Made by a program: the position numbers and the translations under genes
Shown: positions 36,587-45,463 of the stretch, piece after piece
How positions within the stretch are numbered: position 1 is the stretch's first letter
How the letters are laid out: every line of letters starts with the position of its first letter
Assembly (NCBI RefSeq): GCF_000429485.1
Contig: NZ_AUBY01000010.1
Coordinates: 62,001 to 126,000, forward strand
Reading direction: 5' to 3'
Source of the DNA: Aliagarivorans marinus DSM 23064
GTDB taxonomy: Bacteria > Pseudomonadota > Gammaproteobacteria > Enterobacterales > Celerinatantimonadaceae
Length of the DNA stretch: 64,000 nt
The notes under the pieces: model-generated
The model's database searches: none
Told to the model about the DNA's origin: nothing
Seen by the model: only the letters and a program-made list of their open reading frames with translations

Positions 36587-37116
36587 GTATCGATTGCACA
36601 CATCAAGACCAAACCAAAACCCCAAGCAAAGCGCTGGGCTTTAGCCTCCTCTCCTCAGTCTTGATGAAGTAAATAAACTCAGCGGTATGTCTCGATACCG
36701 ATGGATGAACCAGACCCACATAGCGTTGGTAAATATGTTTTAGGTGCCGTATGGCTTATTTGAATGGGTCGAACTGTTTGTAGTTACAAGTGTGAAGCAA
36801 TAAGGTCGGTGAAAGTGCGGCGATACCTCCTTGGTAATCGGGTAAAGTGAACTAAACGGGCTTGCTCACTGCAAGCACAGGTCAAACTAGTCGATTAGCG
36901 AACGCACTGTAAATCGCTGTGGAACCCATCCGTGAGGGTAGTCACAAAAGTTTTTGCGGGGCGAACCCAGAACAAAATATCGCGAGCACAACGCTACTCG
37001 CGATATCTAACTTAATAAAAAACATCATTAATATCATGGAGATATATTTGATGCTTAAAGGTCGACTGTTAACCGGCTAACCAACGCTGCTTGCTAACAC
37101 TACCAACAGCTGCTGG
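36587..37116. other. Gene-free stretch, with one hairpin
   Basis: No gene is supported in this 530-base region. ATATCGCGAG (36977-36986) and CTCGCGATAT (36997-37006) form a perfect hairpin; read on the minus strand it is followed by a T-rich run and may terminate the IgaA-like gene. The rest is unexplained. Confidence 0.4.
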
Positions 37117-38907
37117 CTAGCGACGTCGCAGCAGCAACGTGCTCACAGCTACACCCGCCACCATCAGCAACAGCAAACCTGCATGCAGCACAATGGCCAG
37201 TCGATGCGGCCCTTGCAGCGAGCTATCGAGCCAGATCTCCTCACCTTGCTCTGTGGCATGGATGGCAGTGACAATGCCCGCCCTTGGTAGCTGGGCGTAG
37301 GCTTGCATCCCGCCCTCCAGCCTCACAAAAAACGCGTGTAGCTTGGCAATAAGTGGCTGACTATACTCGGCTAGCTGTTGCTCCTCGAACAGGTAGTCTG
37401 ATTTATAGCGCGGGTTAAGGTAGTCGCTGCTACGCTCGCCTGATGTTGCATCAACCCACACCCGCCCCGGTGCGACACTCTGCTCTCGCCACTCGGCGTA
37501 GATTCGGCGGCTGATGTTTTTGCTTAGCCCGCGCATTAAGCGTTCCAAGCGGCCATCGCGCTCTTCAACCGCCAAGTGTAAGGGCTCATTGGGGCCTTTA
37601 AAGGCCAGCATCCGCGCACTTAGCGGCTCGCTAATCTGCATATCTTCTGGGCGGTAATCGGGACATACGTAGGGGTAGTCGTCCAGCTTGTCTTTGATTG
37701 CCAGACGATACTCTCGCTCGCAGTTATCCTGCCATTTCTCGAACTCGCTGATTTGCAGCTTGAACACGGTTTTCGGGTCGAGTTCGCGCCACAGCTCGAG
37801 TAGATAGAGCTGGTAGAGCCTGCAGTACTCATCGCAGATCGGCGCAAAGGCTTGCAAGGCACGCGCATTGTCGGCCAAGCGCAGGCGGTTATAGGCGATA
37901 TGCTCCAGCTCGCGCGCCTCGCGGCTCCACTGCGGGTGGCGGGTTAGGCGCTGGTCGCTGATTAGCGCCTTATCCACAAACAGATTTAAGCCCTGATGCT
38001 CCAGCCATTGCCAAGAGGGCACCTGCGTGAAGCGCCCGCTGGCAAGCTTCTCGCTAAGCGGCTCGGCAAAGCGTTGGCAATAATGGTTGTCGTTTATCAG
38101 GCAGTTAACCGGGCCAGTGAAACTCACCTGCTGGCCAACCGCTACCGGCACGTTCTGCCAGTCATCATCGGCGCCCAACTCAATCGCCGGACGAAGGTAG
38201 GACAAACTCACGGGCCTCAGTTCCTGCCAGGACAGCGTGTTAGCCAGCACCGCCGCGCCCGCGGCAAACCCTAGCGCCCAGCTCGCGCGAGAGAAACTGC
38301 GTGCATTCAGCTTCGGTGCTGGCCGTTGCCGCTGATTGACCGATAGCAACAGTCCGCTTCGCAGGTCGCACACCACCGAGCAAAGCTGGCCCTCATTGAA
38401 GAAGTCGCCGGCATCTGCTGCCAGCACCATGCTAAACACCGCCTCATCACCAAGCGGGCGTAGCTGCAGGCGCAGGTTTCGTCCTTTGTGCTCCACCTGT
38501 GTCAGGCTCATCTCAAGCTCACCAAGGCGGCGTTTGGCTATCCGCCACTTGCGCCATTGACTCGCCGCCAGTTGCAGCAAACCACACACGGCAAAGCTTG
38601 CCAGCAGTTTTGCACTGGCATGGCCCAGCAGCAACGCCGGCACGGAGGTATCGAGATAAGCCAGGATGTATCTGGAAAAATAAAATACGGCTGCGAGCAG
38701 AAACAGCAAGCCACGTAGGCGCCATGGCTGAAGGTCTTGCAGTAGCTGTTGCTCCTCAGCCGTAGGCTCACGTGTGAGAGTCACAACTGGCTTGAGATAG
38801 CGCCCACAACGGCGACGTTGACGCAGCACGATAATGCTGCGACCAAGCCAACGCAAAGCGGCAAGCAGCCACAACAGTGCTAAGGCATGTAAGAACAAGA
38901 TTGGCAT
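37117..38907 (-). CDS. IgaA/UmoB-like inner-membrane protein
   Basis: A 596-residue membrane protein with hydrophobic segments near 1-25, 70-90, 95-115, 205-220 and at the C-terminus. Its layout and two stretches, VGQQVSFTGPVNCLI and GIVTAIHATEQGEEIWLDSSLQGPHRLAIVLHAGLLLLM, resemble the enterobacterial IgaA protein (negative regulator of the Rcs envelope-stress phosphorelay). It is shorter than IgaA (about 710 residues). I see no rcs genes nearby. The assignment rests on layout and short matches from memory, so it is tentative. Confidence 0.5.
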   Translation of the reverse strand: MPILFLHALALLWLLAALRWLGRSIIVLRQRRRCGRYLKPVVTLTREPTAEEQQLLQDLQPWRLRGLLFLLAAVFYFSRYILAYLDTSVPALLLGHASAKLLASFAVCGLLQLAASQWRKWRIAKRRLGELEMSLTQVEHKGRNLRLQLRPLGDEAVFSMVLAADAGDFFNEGQLCSVVCDLRSGLLLSVNQRQRPAPKLNARSFSRASWALGFAAGAAVLANTLSWQELRPVSLSYLRPAIELGADDDWQNVPVAVGQQVSFTGPVNCLINDNHYCQRFAEPLSEKLASGRFTQVPSWQWLEHQGLNLFVDKALISDQRLTRHPQWSREARELEHIAYNRLRLADNARALQAFAPICDEYCRLYQLYLLELWRELDPKTVFKLQISEFEKWQDNCEREYRLAIKDKLDDYPYVCPDYRPEDMQISEPLSARMLAFKGPNEPLHLAVEERDGRLERLMRGLSKNISRRIYAEWREQSVAPGRVWVDATSGERSSDYLNPRYKSDYLFEEQQLAEYSQPLIAKLHAFFVRLEGGMQAYAQLPRAGIVTAIHATEQGEEIWLDSSLQGPHRLAIVLHAGLLLLMVAGVAVSTLLLRRR

Positions 38908-39091
38908 ACGTAGTACCGGCAGAAAATGGAGGAATATACCTAGCTACAGCGCGGCTTTCACCTCAATCATTTCCATCGCCAATATCATGCTTTTGTAAAC
39001 CTCAAATACACGGCGTTTTGATTAGTAGTGATTGATTACTACAGCTATTTAACGGACATCGGAACATGCATATATCTTGAAAATCGCGTAC

Positions 39092-39122
39092 AAAAAAGCC
39101 CGCAGGAATACCCGCGGGCTTT
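39092..39122 (-). terminator. Intrinsic terminator of the lipoprotein gene
   Basis: AAAGCCCGC (39095-39103) and GCGGGCTTT (39114-39122) form the stem; on the minus strand it ends in a T-run (AAAAAA at 39092). It lies just downstream of the lipoprotein stop codon. Confidence 0.85.
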
Positions 39123-39136
39123 GCCTGAATAAGTGA

Positions 39137-40558
39137 TTAGTGGCAGGCTTCTTCAGAGAACTCAGGATAGGCCGGGTCTATCGCACAAAGCCGCACGTAA
39201 GTGCCATCTGGATTGGTGATCACCTTCTCGCCATAGCCGTCCTGATTACGGGTTGTTCGAATGGCCTGCTCACCTTCTTGTTCATGGAGCGTTTTTAGCC
39301 ACCAAGCAGGCGAGTAATCGAAGTCATCATTGTCATACCAACCGATATTCCAGCTCTCAATCTCCGCTTTGATTGCCGGAAAGTCGGACATCTCTAGGTT
39401 AATCAACGAAGAGAAGGTCTCGTAGTGTGCAATAAGAAAGTCTTGGTTGTTTCGGTCTCGATAGGCCAGCTCAGTATGGGTCTCAGATACATCAAACTCC
39501 TCATACACACAATCCTCTGGCGTTGCCACTGGCATTGGTGCGGTGGCGCGGTAATAACGGGTAAAGTCGCGATCGACCTCATCCCAGACCGTCTCCACAT
39601 TCACTTCGCGCTCGCAGTAATAACCCGACGAAAACTGGTAGCTCAGTGTCGTACCGTATTGATGCATCGCGCCGTTAGGGTCTTGCTCAACGCCGGTACT
39701 GCGCCCCGTGCGATAGTAAAGCTGCTGCTCTTCGCCGAAGTCAGCGCTGTACAAGGTGGTTAGCGCGAAGGTGTCATGAGTTTTGGCAGAAGAGGCTTTG
39801 GCATAACCGCCAGTCAACATCCAGTCATAACCATAGTCGTTGTAGTGCTCATAACCGGGAACACCCGAGATATACATGTAGCGGTAGGCCCACACGTTGT
39901 AGTCATCCGCAATCAGGTCTGCGCGTTCGCGAAAGCTTCGCTGGTAGCCTTGAACGATCTTCATGGCTAACTCATGGGCTTCTTGGTCGCCACTTGCGAT
40001 AAAGTCACCGTAGATCTGATCTTGACTCAGGTTGTACATCTGGCCTAAGTCATAGGTGGACTTATCAAGGGCTTCGAGCAGCTTCTTGTGCAGCTCGGTA
40101 CTGTTTTTAATACCGCTACAACCGACCTTAAAGTAGTCATCTGGCAGGCTTACCGTCATGGCATCCCACGCTAAGCTGGTTAGCGGTGTGATATGGCTGT
40201 CATGGTCCACATCGGCCATAACCGGCGGCAGCACCAAGCGATAGGCTTCCTCGACTACGCCCAGATCTTCATCAATCGCGCCCACGGGCACATCCACAAT
40301 GATTGGCACATAGTTTAAGCAAACCTGATCGTTGTCGGTTAGCTCCAAGTAGTACTCGCCAGCGTCGGTGCTAACCGCGCGTGGCTCATTGGCATCCATT
40401 ACACCATTGTTATTGAGATCTAAAAACACAGTCGCGCCAGACACGTAACCGTCGATTACTTTGCCGCTGAGCGCACCGGTGATTTCTTGGCTTCCGCCGC
40501 TTGAAGAGCCACAACCAGCGAGAAGGAGGGGAAGAACTAGAGGGGTGTACTTGATCAC
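39137..40558 (-). CDS. Large secreted lipoprotein, unknown function
   Basis: A 473-residue lipoprotein if translation begins at GTG 40558, which AAGGAAAA precedes and which puts the signal peptide first (MIKYTPLVLPLLLAGCGSSSG, lipobox LAGC). After a Ser/Gly linker comes a SdrD/carboxypeptidase-regulatory-like beta domain (GKVIDGYVSGATVFLDLNNNGVMDANEPRAVSTDAGEYYLEL) with a calcium-loop-like DLNNNGVMD. The remaining 350 residues are rich in Tyr and Asp and match nothing I know. It is probably surface-exposed. Confidence 0.75.
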   Translation of the reverse strand: MIKYTPLVLPLLLAGCGSSSGGSQEITGALSGKVIDGYVSGATVFLDLNNNGVMDANEPRAVSTDAGEYYLELTDNDQVCLNYVPIIVDVPVGAIDEDLGVVEEAYRLVLPPVMADVDHDSHITPLTSLAWDAMTVSLPDDYFKVGCSGIKNSTELHKKLLEALDKSTYDLGQMYNLSQDQIYGDFIASGDQEAHELAMKIVQGYQRSFRERADLIADDYNVWAYRYMYISGVPGYEHYNDYGYDWMLTGGYAKASSAKTHDTFALTTLYSADFGEEQQLYYRTGRSTGVEQDPNGAMHQYGTTLSYQFSSGYYCEREVNVETVWDEVDRDFTRYYRATAPMPVATPEDCVYEEFDVSETHTELAYRDRNNQDFLIAHYETFSSLINLEMSDFPAIKAEIESWNIGWYDNDDFDYSPAWWLKTLHEQEGEQAIRTTRNQDGYGEKVITNPDGTYVRLCAIDPAYPEFSEEACH

Positions 40559-40776
40559 TACATTTTCCTTGTAAAACATCTTTAGCGCCGAAGCTTGAAA
40601 CATCGCTCCGATAAAACTTCAGCAGATCCTTTACTTTGCATGATCCAACAAATAAGTTGTTGAAATACATCAACCAAAGAAGAATAAAAACAACCCATAA
40701 TCACAAGTAACGATATTTTTCCCTGAAACCAGCGCAACTGACAAAATTATCTCCAACCTACTCTCCACTGCCCCGT

Positions 40777-42381
40777 TTAACCGGCAATATCCCCCCAACT
40801 CAGGCCAAACTTGGCCAAGTATTTTTGCAGGCGGCTGGAGTCATTCACCTTGGCCTTGCTCTCGCGGCTTACGTTAAACAGCTCTCGCCCAGCTGCGGCC
40901 ATCGACTTATGCCGCTCACATACCGACAGCACATAATCGAGCTGATGGGCGTCAAACTCATCGAGTTGGGCGATGTGCGATGGCTCAACGAAGCGATGCA
41001 GGCAGGCGAAGCTATCCTCTTCGCGCTGCCAAAGCTGCAGTAAACGGGCAACCTCCTCACTCACATCCTTGGTGGTGATACGCGATGAGTCAGCCAAGGT
41101 ACACAGCCGGGTCACCGCCGCCCCTAAGTCGCGGAAATTACCGCTCCACAGCGCTTGTGGCGACTGGGCAAAGCGCTCAAAGGCTTGGCGCGCTTCTTTG
41201 TTGAACTGCACCTGCTGCTCGCTGGCGGTGGTGAAACGCGCCAGCTCGTAATCGATGTTTGGTGGAACATCCTCCAGCCGCTGGCGCAGCGCCGGCAGCT
41301 GATAGGTCCACAGGTTGATCCGCGCCAGTAGGTCTTCGCGGAACTTGCCCTCGGCAATCAGTTGCTTGAGGTTGCGGTTGGTGCCAGCAATCAGCTGAAA
41401 GTCGCTGTGCACCGTGCTGTCGCTGCCCACCGGGTGGAAACGCTTGTTCTCGATGGCGTGCAGCAGCATCGCTTGCTCTTCAATACCCAACTCGCCGATT
41501 TCATCGAGAAACAACACCCCGTTATTGGCGGTGCGCAAGAAGCCATCGCGAGCCCTTTGCGCCCCGGTAAACGCCCCTTTGGTATGGCCAAACAGCGCCG
41601 CCATGGCGTTCTCGCCACGTAAGGTGGCACAGTTCACTGCCACAAACTCACCGTCCACCATAGCGCGGCGTTTTTTAAGCTGATAGATGCGGGAAGCCAG
41701 CTGGGATTTACCCGCCCCGGTTGGCCCGGTGAGCAGAATAGGCTCACGCGAGCGGATCGCCACCTTCTCTATCTGGCTAATCAGCTGGTTAAACTGCGCA
41801 TTGCGGGTCTGAATACCGCCTTTCAGGAAGTCCTTACCCTCCAAATGCTCCTTGTCGAAGCGCTTGGCTAGCTGATCGTACTTGGATAGGTCGAGGTCGA
41901 TGATCTGCACTCGCCCCACCGAGCGATTGCTGTTATGGGTGTCGGGCGAGGTTTGAATCAAGCGGCCGGGATAATGGCGACTCTCGGTAAGCAGGAAGGC
42001 ACAGATCTGCGCAACGTGAGTACCGGTGGTGATATGGAACAGGTAGTCGTTGTGGTCAGTATCAAAGTGTTGCTGGGCGCACCAGTCATAGAGCTTGGCG
42101 TAGACCTCCTCAAAGTCCCAGGGGTTTACAAAGTTCACCGCATGCAGGATGACCTTAGTCTCCGGCGACACTGAGTTGATATCGTAGGAGACGGTGGTCG
42201 CCAGGTTCTGCCGATGGTTGTCGTGCAGCAGATGCAACTCGTCGATCACCAGATCCTCCTGGCTACACAGGCCGACGTTAGGTCGCCATTTATTCCAGCG
42301 GTCGATGGTCTTGCCACCAAAATCTAACTGGGTACCCAGTAAGCTCAGAGCGATGGTTCGCTTCGCCATAGACATATCCAT
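40777..42381 (-). CDS. rtcR: RtcR, sigma54-dependent activator of RNA repair genes
   Basis: A 534-residue protein. The N-terminal half is the CARF-type sensor that binds RNA damage products in the RtcR family. The AAA+ domain carries LLTGPTGAGKSQLA (Walker A), the sigma54-contact loop GAFTGA and LFLDEIGELG (Walker B). The C-terminal region has a Fis-type helix-turn-helix (MAAAGRELFNVSRESKAKVNDSSRLQKYL). ATG 42369 (MAKRT) is an equally possible start. It is divergent from slipin-rtcB-rtcA and should activate the sigma54 promoter at 42520. Confidence 0.95.
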   Translation of the reverse strand: MDMSMAKRTIALSLLGTQLDFGGKTIDRWNKWRPNVGLCSQEDLVIDELHLLHDNHRQNLATTVSYDINSVSPETKVILHAVNFVNPWDFEEVYAKLYDWCAQQHFDTDHNDYLFHITTGTHVAQICAFLLTESRHYPGRLIQTSPDTHNSNRSVGRVQIIDLDLSKYDQLAKRFDKEHLEGKDFLKGGIQTRNAQFNQLISQIEKVAIRSREPILLTGPTGAGKSQLASRIYQLKKRRAMVDGEFVAVNCATLRGENAMAALFGHTKGAFTGAQRARDGFLRTANNGVLFLDEIGELGIEEQAMLLHAIENKRFHPVGSDSTVHSDFQLIAGTNRNLKQLIAEGKFREDLLARINLWTYQLPALRQRLEDVPPNIDYELARFTTASEQQVQFNKEARQAFERFAQSPQALWSGNFRDLGAAVTRLCTLADSSRITTKDVSEEVARLLQLWQREEDSFACLHRFVEPSHIAQLDEFDAHQLDYVLSVCERHKSMAAAGRELFNVSRESKAKVNDSSRLQKYLAKFGLSWGDIAG

Positions 42382-42519
42382 ATAGATAAATACCTATCCA
42401 TTAGGATTTCATCTACTGACTAAAAAGTCCACACCGCACAACTTAGCCAACTCGACACATTTAAATTTATCCATTAATAAACAGCAGCTTACAGATTTAT
42501 TAAGCGCCATTTTCCCGCT

Positions 42520-42535
42520 TTGGCACATTGATTGA
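42520..42535 (+). promoter_or_regulatory. Sigma54 promoter of the rtc operon
   Basis: TTGGCACATTGATTGA matches the -24/-12 consensus TGGCAC-N5-TTGC with one change (A for the final C) and correct spacing. It faces slipin-rtcB-rtcA and lies about 150 bases upstream of the RtcR start, as expected for an RtcR-controlled promoter. The start of transcription should be near 42546. Confidence 0.8.
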
Positions 42536-42545
42536 CTAGCTAATA

Positions 42546-42616
42546 GTGTGATGCAAGGCTGTGACTCTAGCTCACCCCGGTACGCTGAGCCCTGCGACTG
42601 CGTATGCCGATCACAC
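42546..42616 (+). ncRNA. Structured 5' segment of the rtc leader RNA
   Basis: GTGTGAT (42546-42552) pairs perfectly with ATCACAC (42610-42616); the first strand begins at the predicted +1 and the second ends one base before the first tRNA-like fold. Inside, GTGA/TCAC and GGC/GCC segments could form inner hairpins. The whole would be a stem-loop domain of about 71 nt stacked on the tRNA-like fold. No similarity to a named RNA is claimed. Confidence 0.55.
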
Positions 42617-42617
42617 C

Positions 42618-42681
42618 GTTTAAGCCTATGGACGGGCATCAGAGATCGTTCTGACGATTGGGTTCGATTCCCAACTTAAAC
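42618..42681 (+). ncRNA. tRNA-like fold 1 in the rtc leader
   Basis: A 64-nt cloverleaf-like structure. A perfect 7-bp acceptor-type stem, GTTTAAG (42618-42624) with CTTAAAC (42675-42681), encloses a T-arm, TTGGG-TTCGATT-CCCAA (42658-42674), with canonical 7-nt T-loop. A central arm is TCAGA-GATCGT-TCTGA (42639-42654) with a 6-nt rather than 7-nt loop. The D-arm region (42625-42638) forms only a short stem. It has the elbow features that tRNA-binding proteins recognise but is not a decoding tRNA. Confidence 0.7.
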
Positions 42682-42758
42682 CCCTGGATAGCTCAGTTTG
42701 GTTAGAGCAGCGAACTCCTAATTCGTGTGTCGCGGGTTCAACTCCCGCTCCAAAAACA
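42682..42758 (+). ncRNA. tRNA-Arg(CCU)-like fold 2 in the rtc leader
   Basis: It starts at the base after fold 1. D-arm GCTC..GAGC (42691-42708), anticodon arm GCGAA-CTCCTAA-TTCGT (42710-42726) with anticodon CCU, a 5-nt variable loop, and T-arm GCGGG-TTCAACT-CCCGC (42732-42748) are all canonical. The acceptor is not: only TGGA/TCCA pair, and the first three positions are C opposite A. The 3' end reads A-CA rather than N-CCA. So it looks like an Arg(CCU) tRNA that has lost its acceptor stem, or a tRNA mimic evolved within the leader. Confidence 0.75.
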
Positions 42759-42915
42759 ATCAACAGCAACACAGCTGGCAACGTTAACAACCGCTGTCGG
42801 TCAGTAGAAGCGAGGTACCGCCGGGTAGCAAGTAGGATGCTCCCTATCCGGCCCAGCCGCTCTTCCCTGCCCCTCACGTTTGCAACCTTGTTGGCCCCAA
42901 TATGGAGAGAACACC

Positions 42916-44070
42916 ATGTTTTCAAAAAAGATCACGGTCGCCGATAACCAACGCGTTGTGGTACTCAACGACCAAAAATTTCACAAGGTGCTGAGCGCGG
43001 GCACTCACAAGCTGTGGGATCCGCTCGGCTACCTAAGCTTTGTCACCTTCGATATCAACAATATGTTCTTGGAGTCGGAGAACCAGCAGCGTCAGTTCCA
43101 CAAACACCCGGAGCTGGCCGAGCACATTCAACACTGGACCATCGCCAGTGATGAGGTGGGCCTGCTCTACTTCAACGAGATGCTGTGGGGCATTATCGCG
43201 CCTAGCGAGCAGGTTTACCTGTGGAAAGACGCCGGTAACTCGCGCCTGGAGCACGTCAACATTGCCCAAAACATCGAGCTGGCAAACTCGCTCCTGCAGC
43301 AAGTGAACAAGTCGGATATGAACTCGGCCACCCACTTGGTGCGCAGCCCGGGTCGCGCCGCTGTTAAGCCTGTCGCCGAAGTGATGGTGGATAAGCAGCA
43401 CAAGGGCCTGCTGTACATCGACAACCAGTTCATTAAAGAGCTCGAGCCCGGTCCTTACGGCTTTTGGCAGTTGAATCAGCGGGTAGAGGTGAAGATCTAC
43501 GACCTGCGCAACCAGCTGCTGGAGATCGGCGGTCAGGAGATCCTGAGCAAGGACCGCGTGAGCCTGCGCATTAACCTGAGCGCGAACATTCGTGTGACGG
43601 ACGCCCAGCTCGCGGCCAACAAGGTCGATAAGGTGGACGACTTCGTCTACAAAAGCCTGCAGCTAGCTCTGCGTGAAGCGGTGGGCACCAAAACGCTGGA
43701 CGAGCTGTTGGTGGATAAGCTCTACATCAACGACACCGTGAAGGAGCTGGCACAACAGTCGCTGGCGGCGGTGGGCGTAGCGCTGGAGAGCGTGGGTGTG
43801 AAAGACATCATCCTGCCCGGCGAGATGAAGGCCATCCTCAACCAAGTGGTGGAAGCGCAAAAAGCCGCCGAGGCCAATGTAATTAAACGCCGTGAGGAAA
43901 CCGCCGCCACGCGCAGCCTGCACAACACCGCCAAGGTAATGGAGAACAACCCCACCCTGCTGCGGCTAAAAGAGCTGGAAGCGCTGGAGAAGGTCGCCGA
44001 AAAAGTCGGTAACCTAAACGTCTACGGTGGCCTGGAAGGTCTGATGAACAGCGCGGTGAAACTCGCTTAG
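42916..44070 (+). CDS. Slipin (SPFH/band-7 membrane protein) of the rtc operon
   Basis: A 384-residue SPFH-domain protein (stomatin-like). The domain spans roughly 165-340 (VMVDKQHKGLLYIDNQFIKELEPGPYGFWQLN; SKDRVSLRINLSANIRV; LQLALREAVGTKTLDELLVDK; VGVALESVGVKDIILPGEMKAILNQVVEAQKAAEANVIKRREETAATRSL). It lacks a strong N-terminal transmembrane helix. Slipins are repeatedly found in rtcR-controlled operons, where their role is not understood. GGAGAGAAC precedes ATG 42916; the tRNA-like leader lies upstream. Confidence 0.88.
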   Translation: MFSKKITVADNQRVVVLNDQKFHKVLSAGTHKLWDPLGYLSFVTFDINNMFLESENQQRQFHKHPELAEHIQHWTIASDEVGLLYFNEMLWGIIAPSEQVYLWKDAGNSRLEHVNIAQNIELANSLLQQVNKSDMNSATHLVRSPGRAAVKPVAEVMVDKQHKGLLYIDNQFIKELEPGPYGFWQLNQRVEVKIYDLRNQLLEIGGQEILSKDRVSLRINLSANIRVTDAQLAANKVDKVDDFVYKSLQLALREAVGTKTLDELLVDKLYINDTVKELAQQSLAAVGVALESVGVKDIILPGEMKAILNQVVEAQKAAEANVIKRREETAATRSLHNTAKVMENNPTLLRLKELEALEKVAEKVGNLNVYGGLEGLMNSAVKLA

Positions 44071-44085
44071 CATCACTAACACCAC

Positions 44086-44114
44086 AATAGGGGCTGATAT
44101 CTGTCAGCCCTATT
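44086..44114 (+). promoter_or_regulatory. RNA hairpin between slipin and rtcB
   Basis: AATAGGGGCTGA (44086-44097) pairs with TCAGCCCTATT (44104-44114), with one unpaired G, in the 107-base gap between slipin and rtcB. No T-run follows, so it is more likely a processing or stability signal than a terminator. Confidence 0.5.
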
Positions 44115-44177
44115 CGCCGCGACACCGATACGCATCAAAAAGAAAGAACAAACAACAAGAAAAACAGGAACAACAGC

Positions 44178-45416
44178 ATGTGTAACAACCACCATTACCA
44201 GCTTATCGAAGCGGCAGGCAAGGCACCGATTAAAGCCTGGACCAAGGGCGTGCCCTTCGATGAGAAAGCCCAGCAGCAACTCGCTAACATCGCCGCCATG
44301 CCGCAGGTTCACTCGCATATCGCGGTGATGCCCGATGTGCATCTGGGTAAAGGCGCCACCATTGGCAGTGTGATCCCCTCGGTGGAAGCGATTATTCCCG
44401 CCGCCGTGGGCGTGGACATTGGCTGTGGCATGGTCGCTACCAAAACCTCGCTCAAGGCCGCCGATCTGCCCGATAACCTCTTCGGTGTACGCAGCGCCTT
44501 TGAGGCCGCCGTGCCCCATGGGCGTACTTCGGGCCGTGCAGGGCGCTCCAAGCGCGATAACGGCGCTTGGGGCGAGATCCCCAACTACGTGGGTGCCGAG
44601 TGGCTTAAGCTACAGGGCCGCTTTGAGCGGATCTGCGACAAACACCCAGTGCTACGCAAGACCAACAACGTCAGCCATCTTGGCACACTGGGCACCGGCA
44701 ACCACTTTCTGGAGCTGTGCCTCGATGAGCACGATGCGGTGTGGATCATGCTGCACTCGGGTAGCCGCGGTGTCGGCAACCGCATCGGAACCTACTTTAT
44801 CGAGCTGGCCAAAAAGGAGATGGAACGCCACCAAATCCAGCTACCGGATCAGGATCTCGCGTACCTCAGCGAAGGCAGCGACTACTTCAACGACTACGTG
44901 GAAGCGGTGGAATGGGCCCAGGACTTCGCCGCCAAAAACCGCGAGATCATGATGCTCAACGCCATCGCCGCGCTCAAGGCCGAGCTGGGCGTTAACTTCA
45001 GCACCACCGAGCTGGCTGTGAACTGCCATCACAACTATGTGTCGCGCGAGCACCACTTCGGCAAAGACTGCTACGTCACCCGTAAGGGCGCAGTGCGGGC
45101 GCAAAAAGGCGAACTGGGGATTATTCCCGGCAGTATGGGCGCGCGCTCGTTTATCGTGCGCGGGCTGGGCAACCCCGACAGCTTCAATAGCTGCAGCCAT
45201 GGCGCCGGGCGAGTAATGTCGCGCACTCAGGCCAAGAAGGCCTTTAACGTGCAAGACCAAATCGCCGCCACCCAAGGGGTGGAGTGTCGCACCGACGAAG
45301 GGGTGATCGATGAAATCCCCCACGCCTACAAGGATATCGACGCGGTGATGGCCGCCCAGCAAGACCTGGTAGAAGTGGTGCACACCCTAAAACAAGTGGT
45401 GTGCGTAAAGGGCTAA
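44178..45416 (+). CDS. rtcB: RtcB, RNA-splicing ligase
   Basis: A 412-residue GTP- and manganese-dependent ligase that joins 2',3'-cyclic phosphate or 3'-phosphate ends to 5'-OH ends. Signatures: VGVDIGCGMVATKT with the metal-binding Cys, HLGTLGTGNHFLEL, MLHSGSRGVGNR, and the guanylylation-site segment SFNSCSHGAGRVMSRTQAKK with the reactive His. Full length for the family. It follows slipin by 107 bases and precedes rtcA. Confidence 0.96.
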   Translation: MCNNHHYQLIEAAGKAPIKAWTKGVPFDEKAQQQLANIAAMPQVHSHIAVMPDVHLGKGATIGSVIPSVEAIIPAAVGVDIGCGMVATKTSLKAADLPDNLFGVRSAFEAAVPHGRTSGRAGRSKRDNGAWGEIPNYVGAEWLKLQGRFERICDKHPVLRKTNNVSHLGTLGTGNHFLELCLDEHDAVWIMLHSGSRGVGNRIGTYFIELAKKEMERHQIQLPDQDLAYLSEGSDYFNDYVEAVEWAQDFAAKNREIMMLNAIAALKAELGVNFSTTELAVNCHHNYVSREHHFGKDCYVTRKGAVRAQKGELGIIPGSMGARSFIVRGLGNPDSFNSCSHGAGRVMSRTQAKKAFNVQDQIAATQGVECRTDEGVIDEIPHAYKDIDAVMAAQQDLVEVVHTLKQVVCVKG

Positions 45417-45463
45417 GCCCGCTAGCTAAAACAACTAAGCCAAATAAAGATAGCGAGAACGCA

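Noticed and set aside
36410-36625. A 71-codon open frame within and past the MITE-like element
   Set aside because: It has no ribosome site, crosses the right inverted repeat and is explained by the element.
42546-42758. A classical Y RNA with a Ro60 partner
   Set aside because: No Ro60 (rsr) gene is in the operon and no recognised Ro-binding stem sequence was found.
42626-42925. A 99-codon open frame on the minus strand across the tRNA-like folds
   Set aside because: It is antisense to the structured leader and crosses the slipin start region; no coding features.
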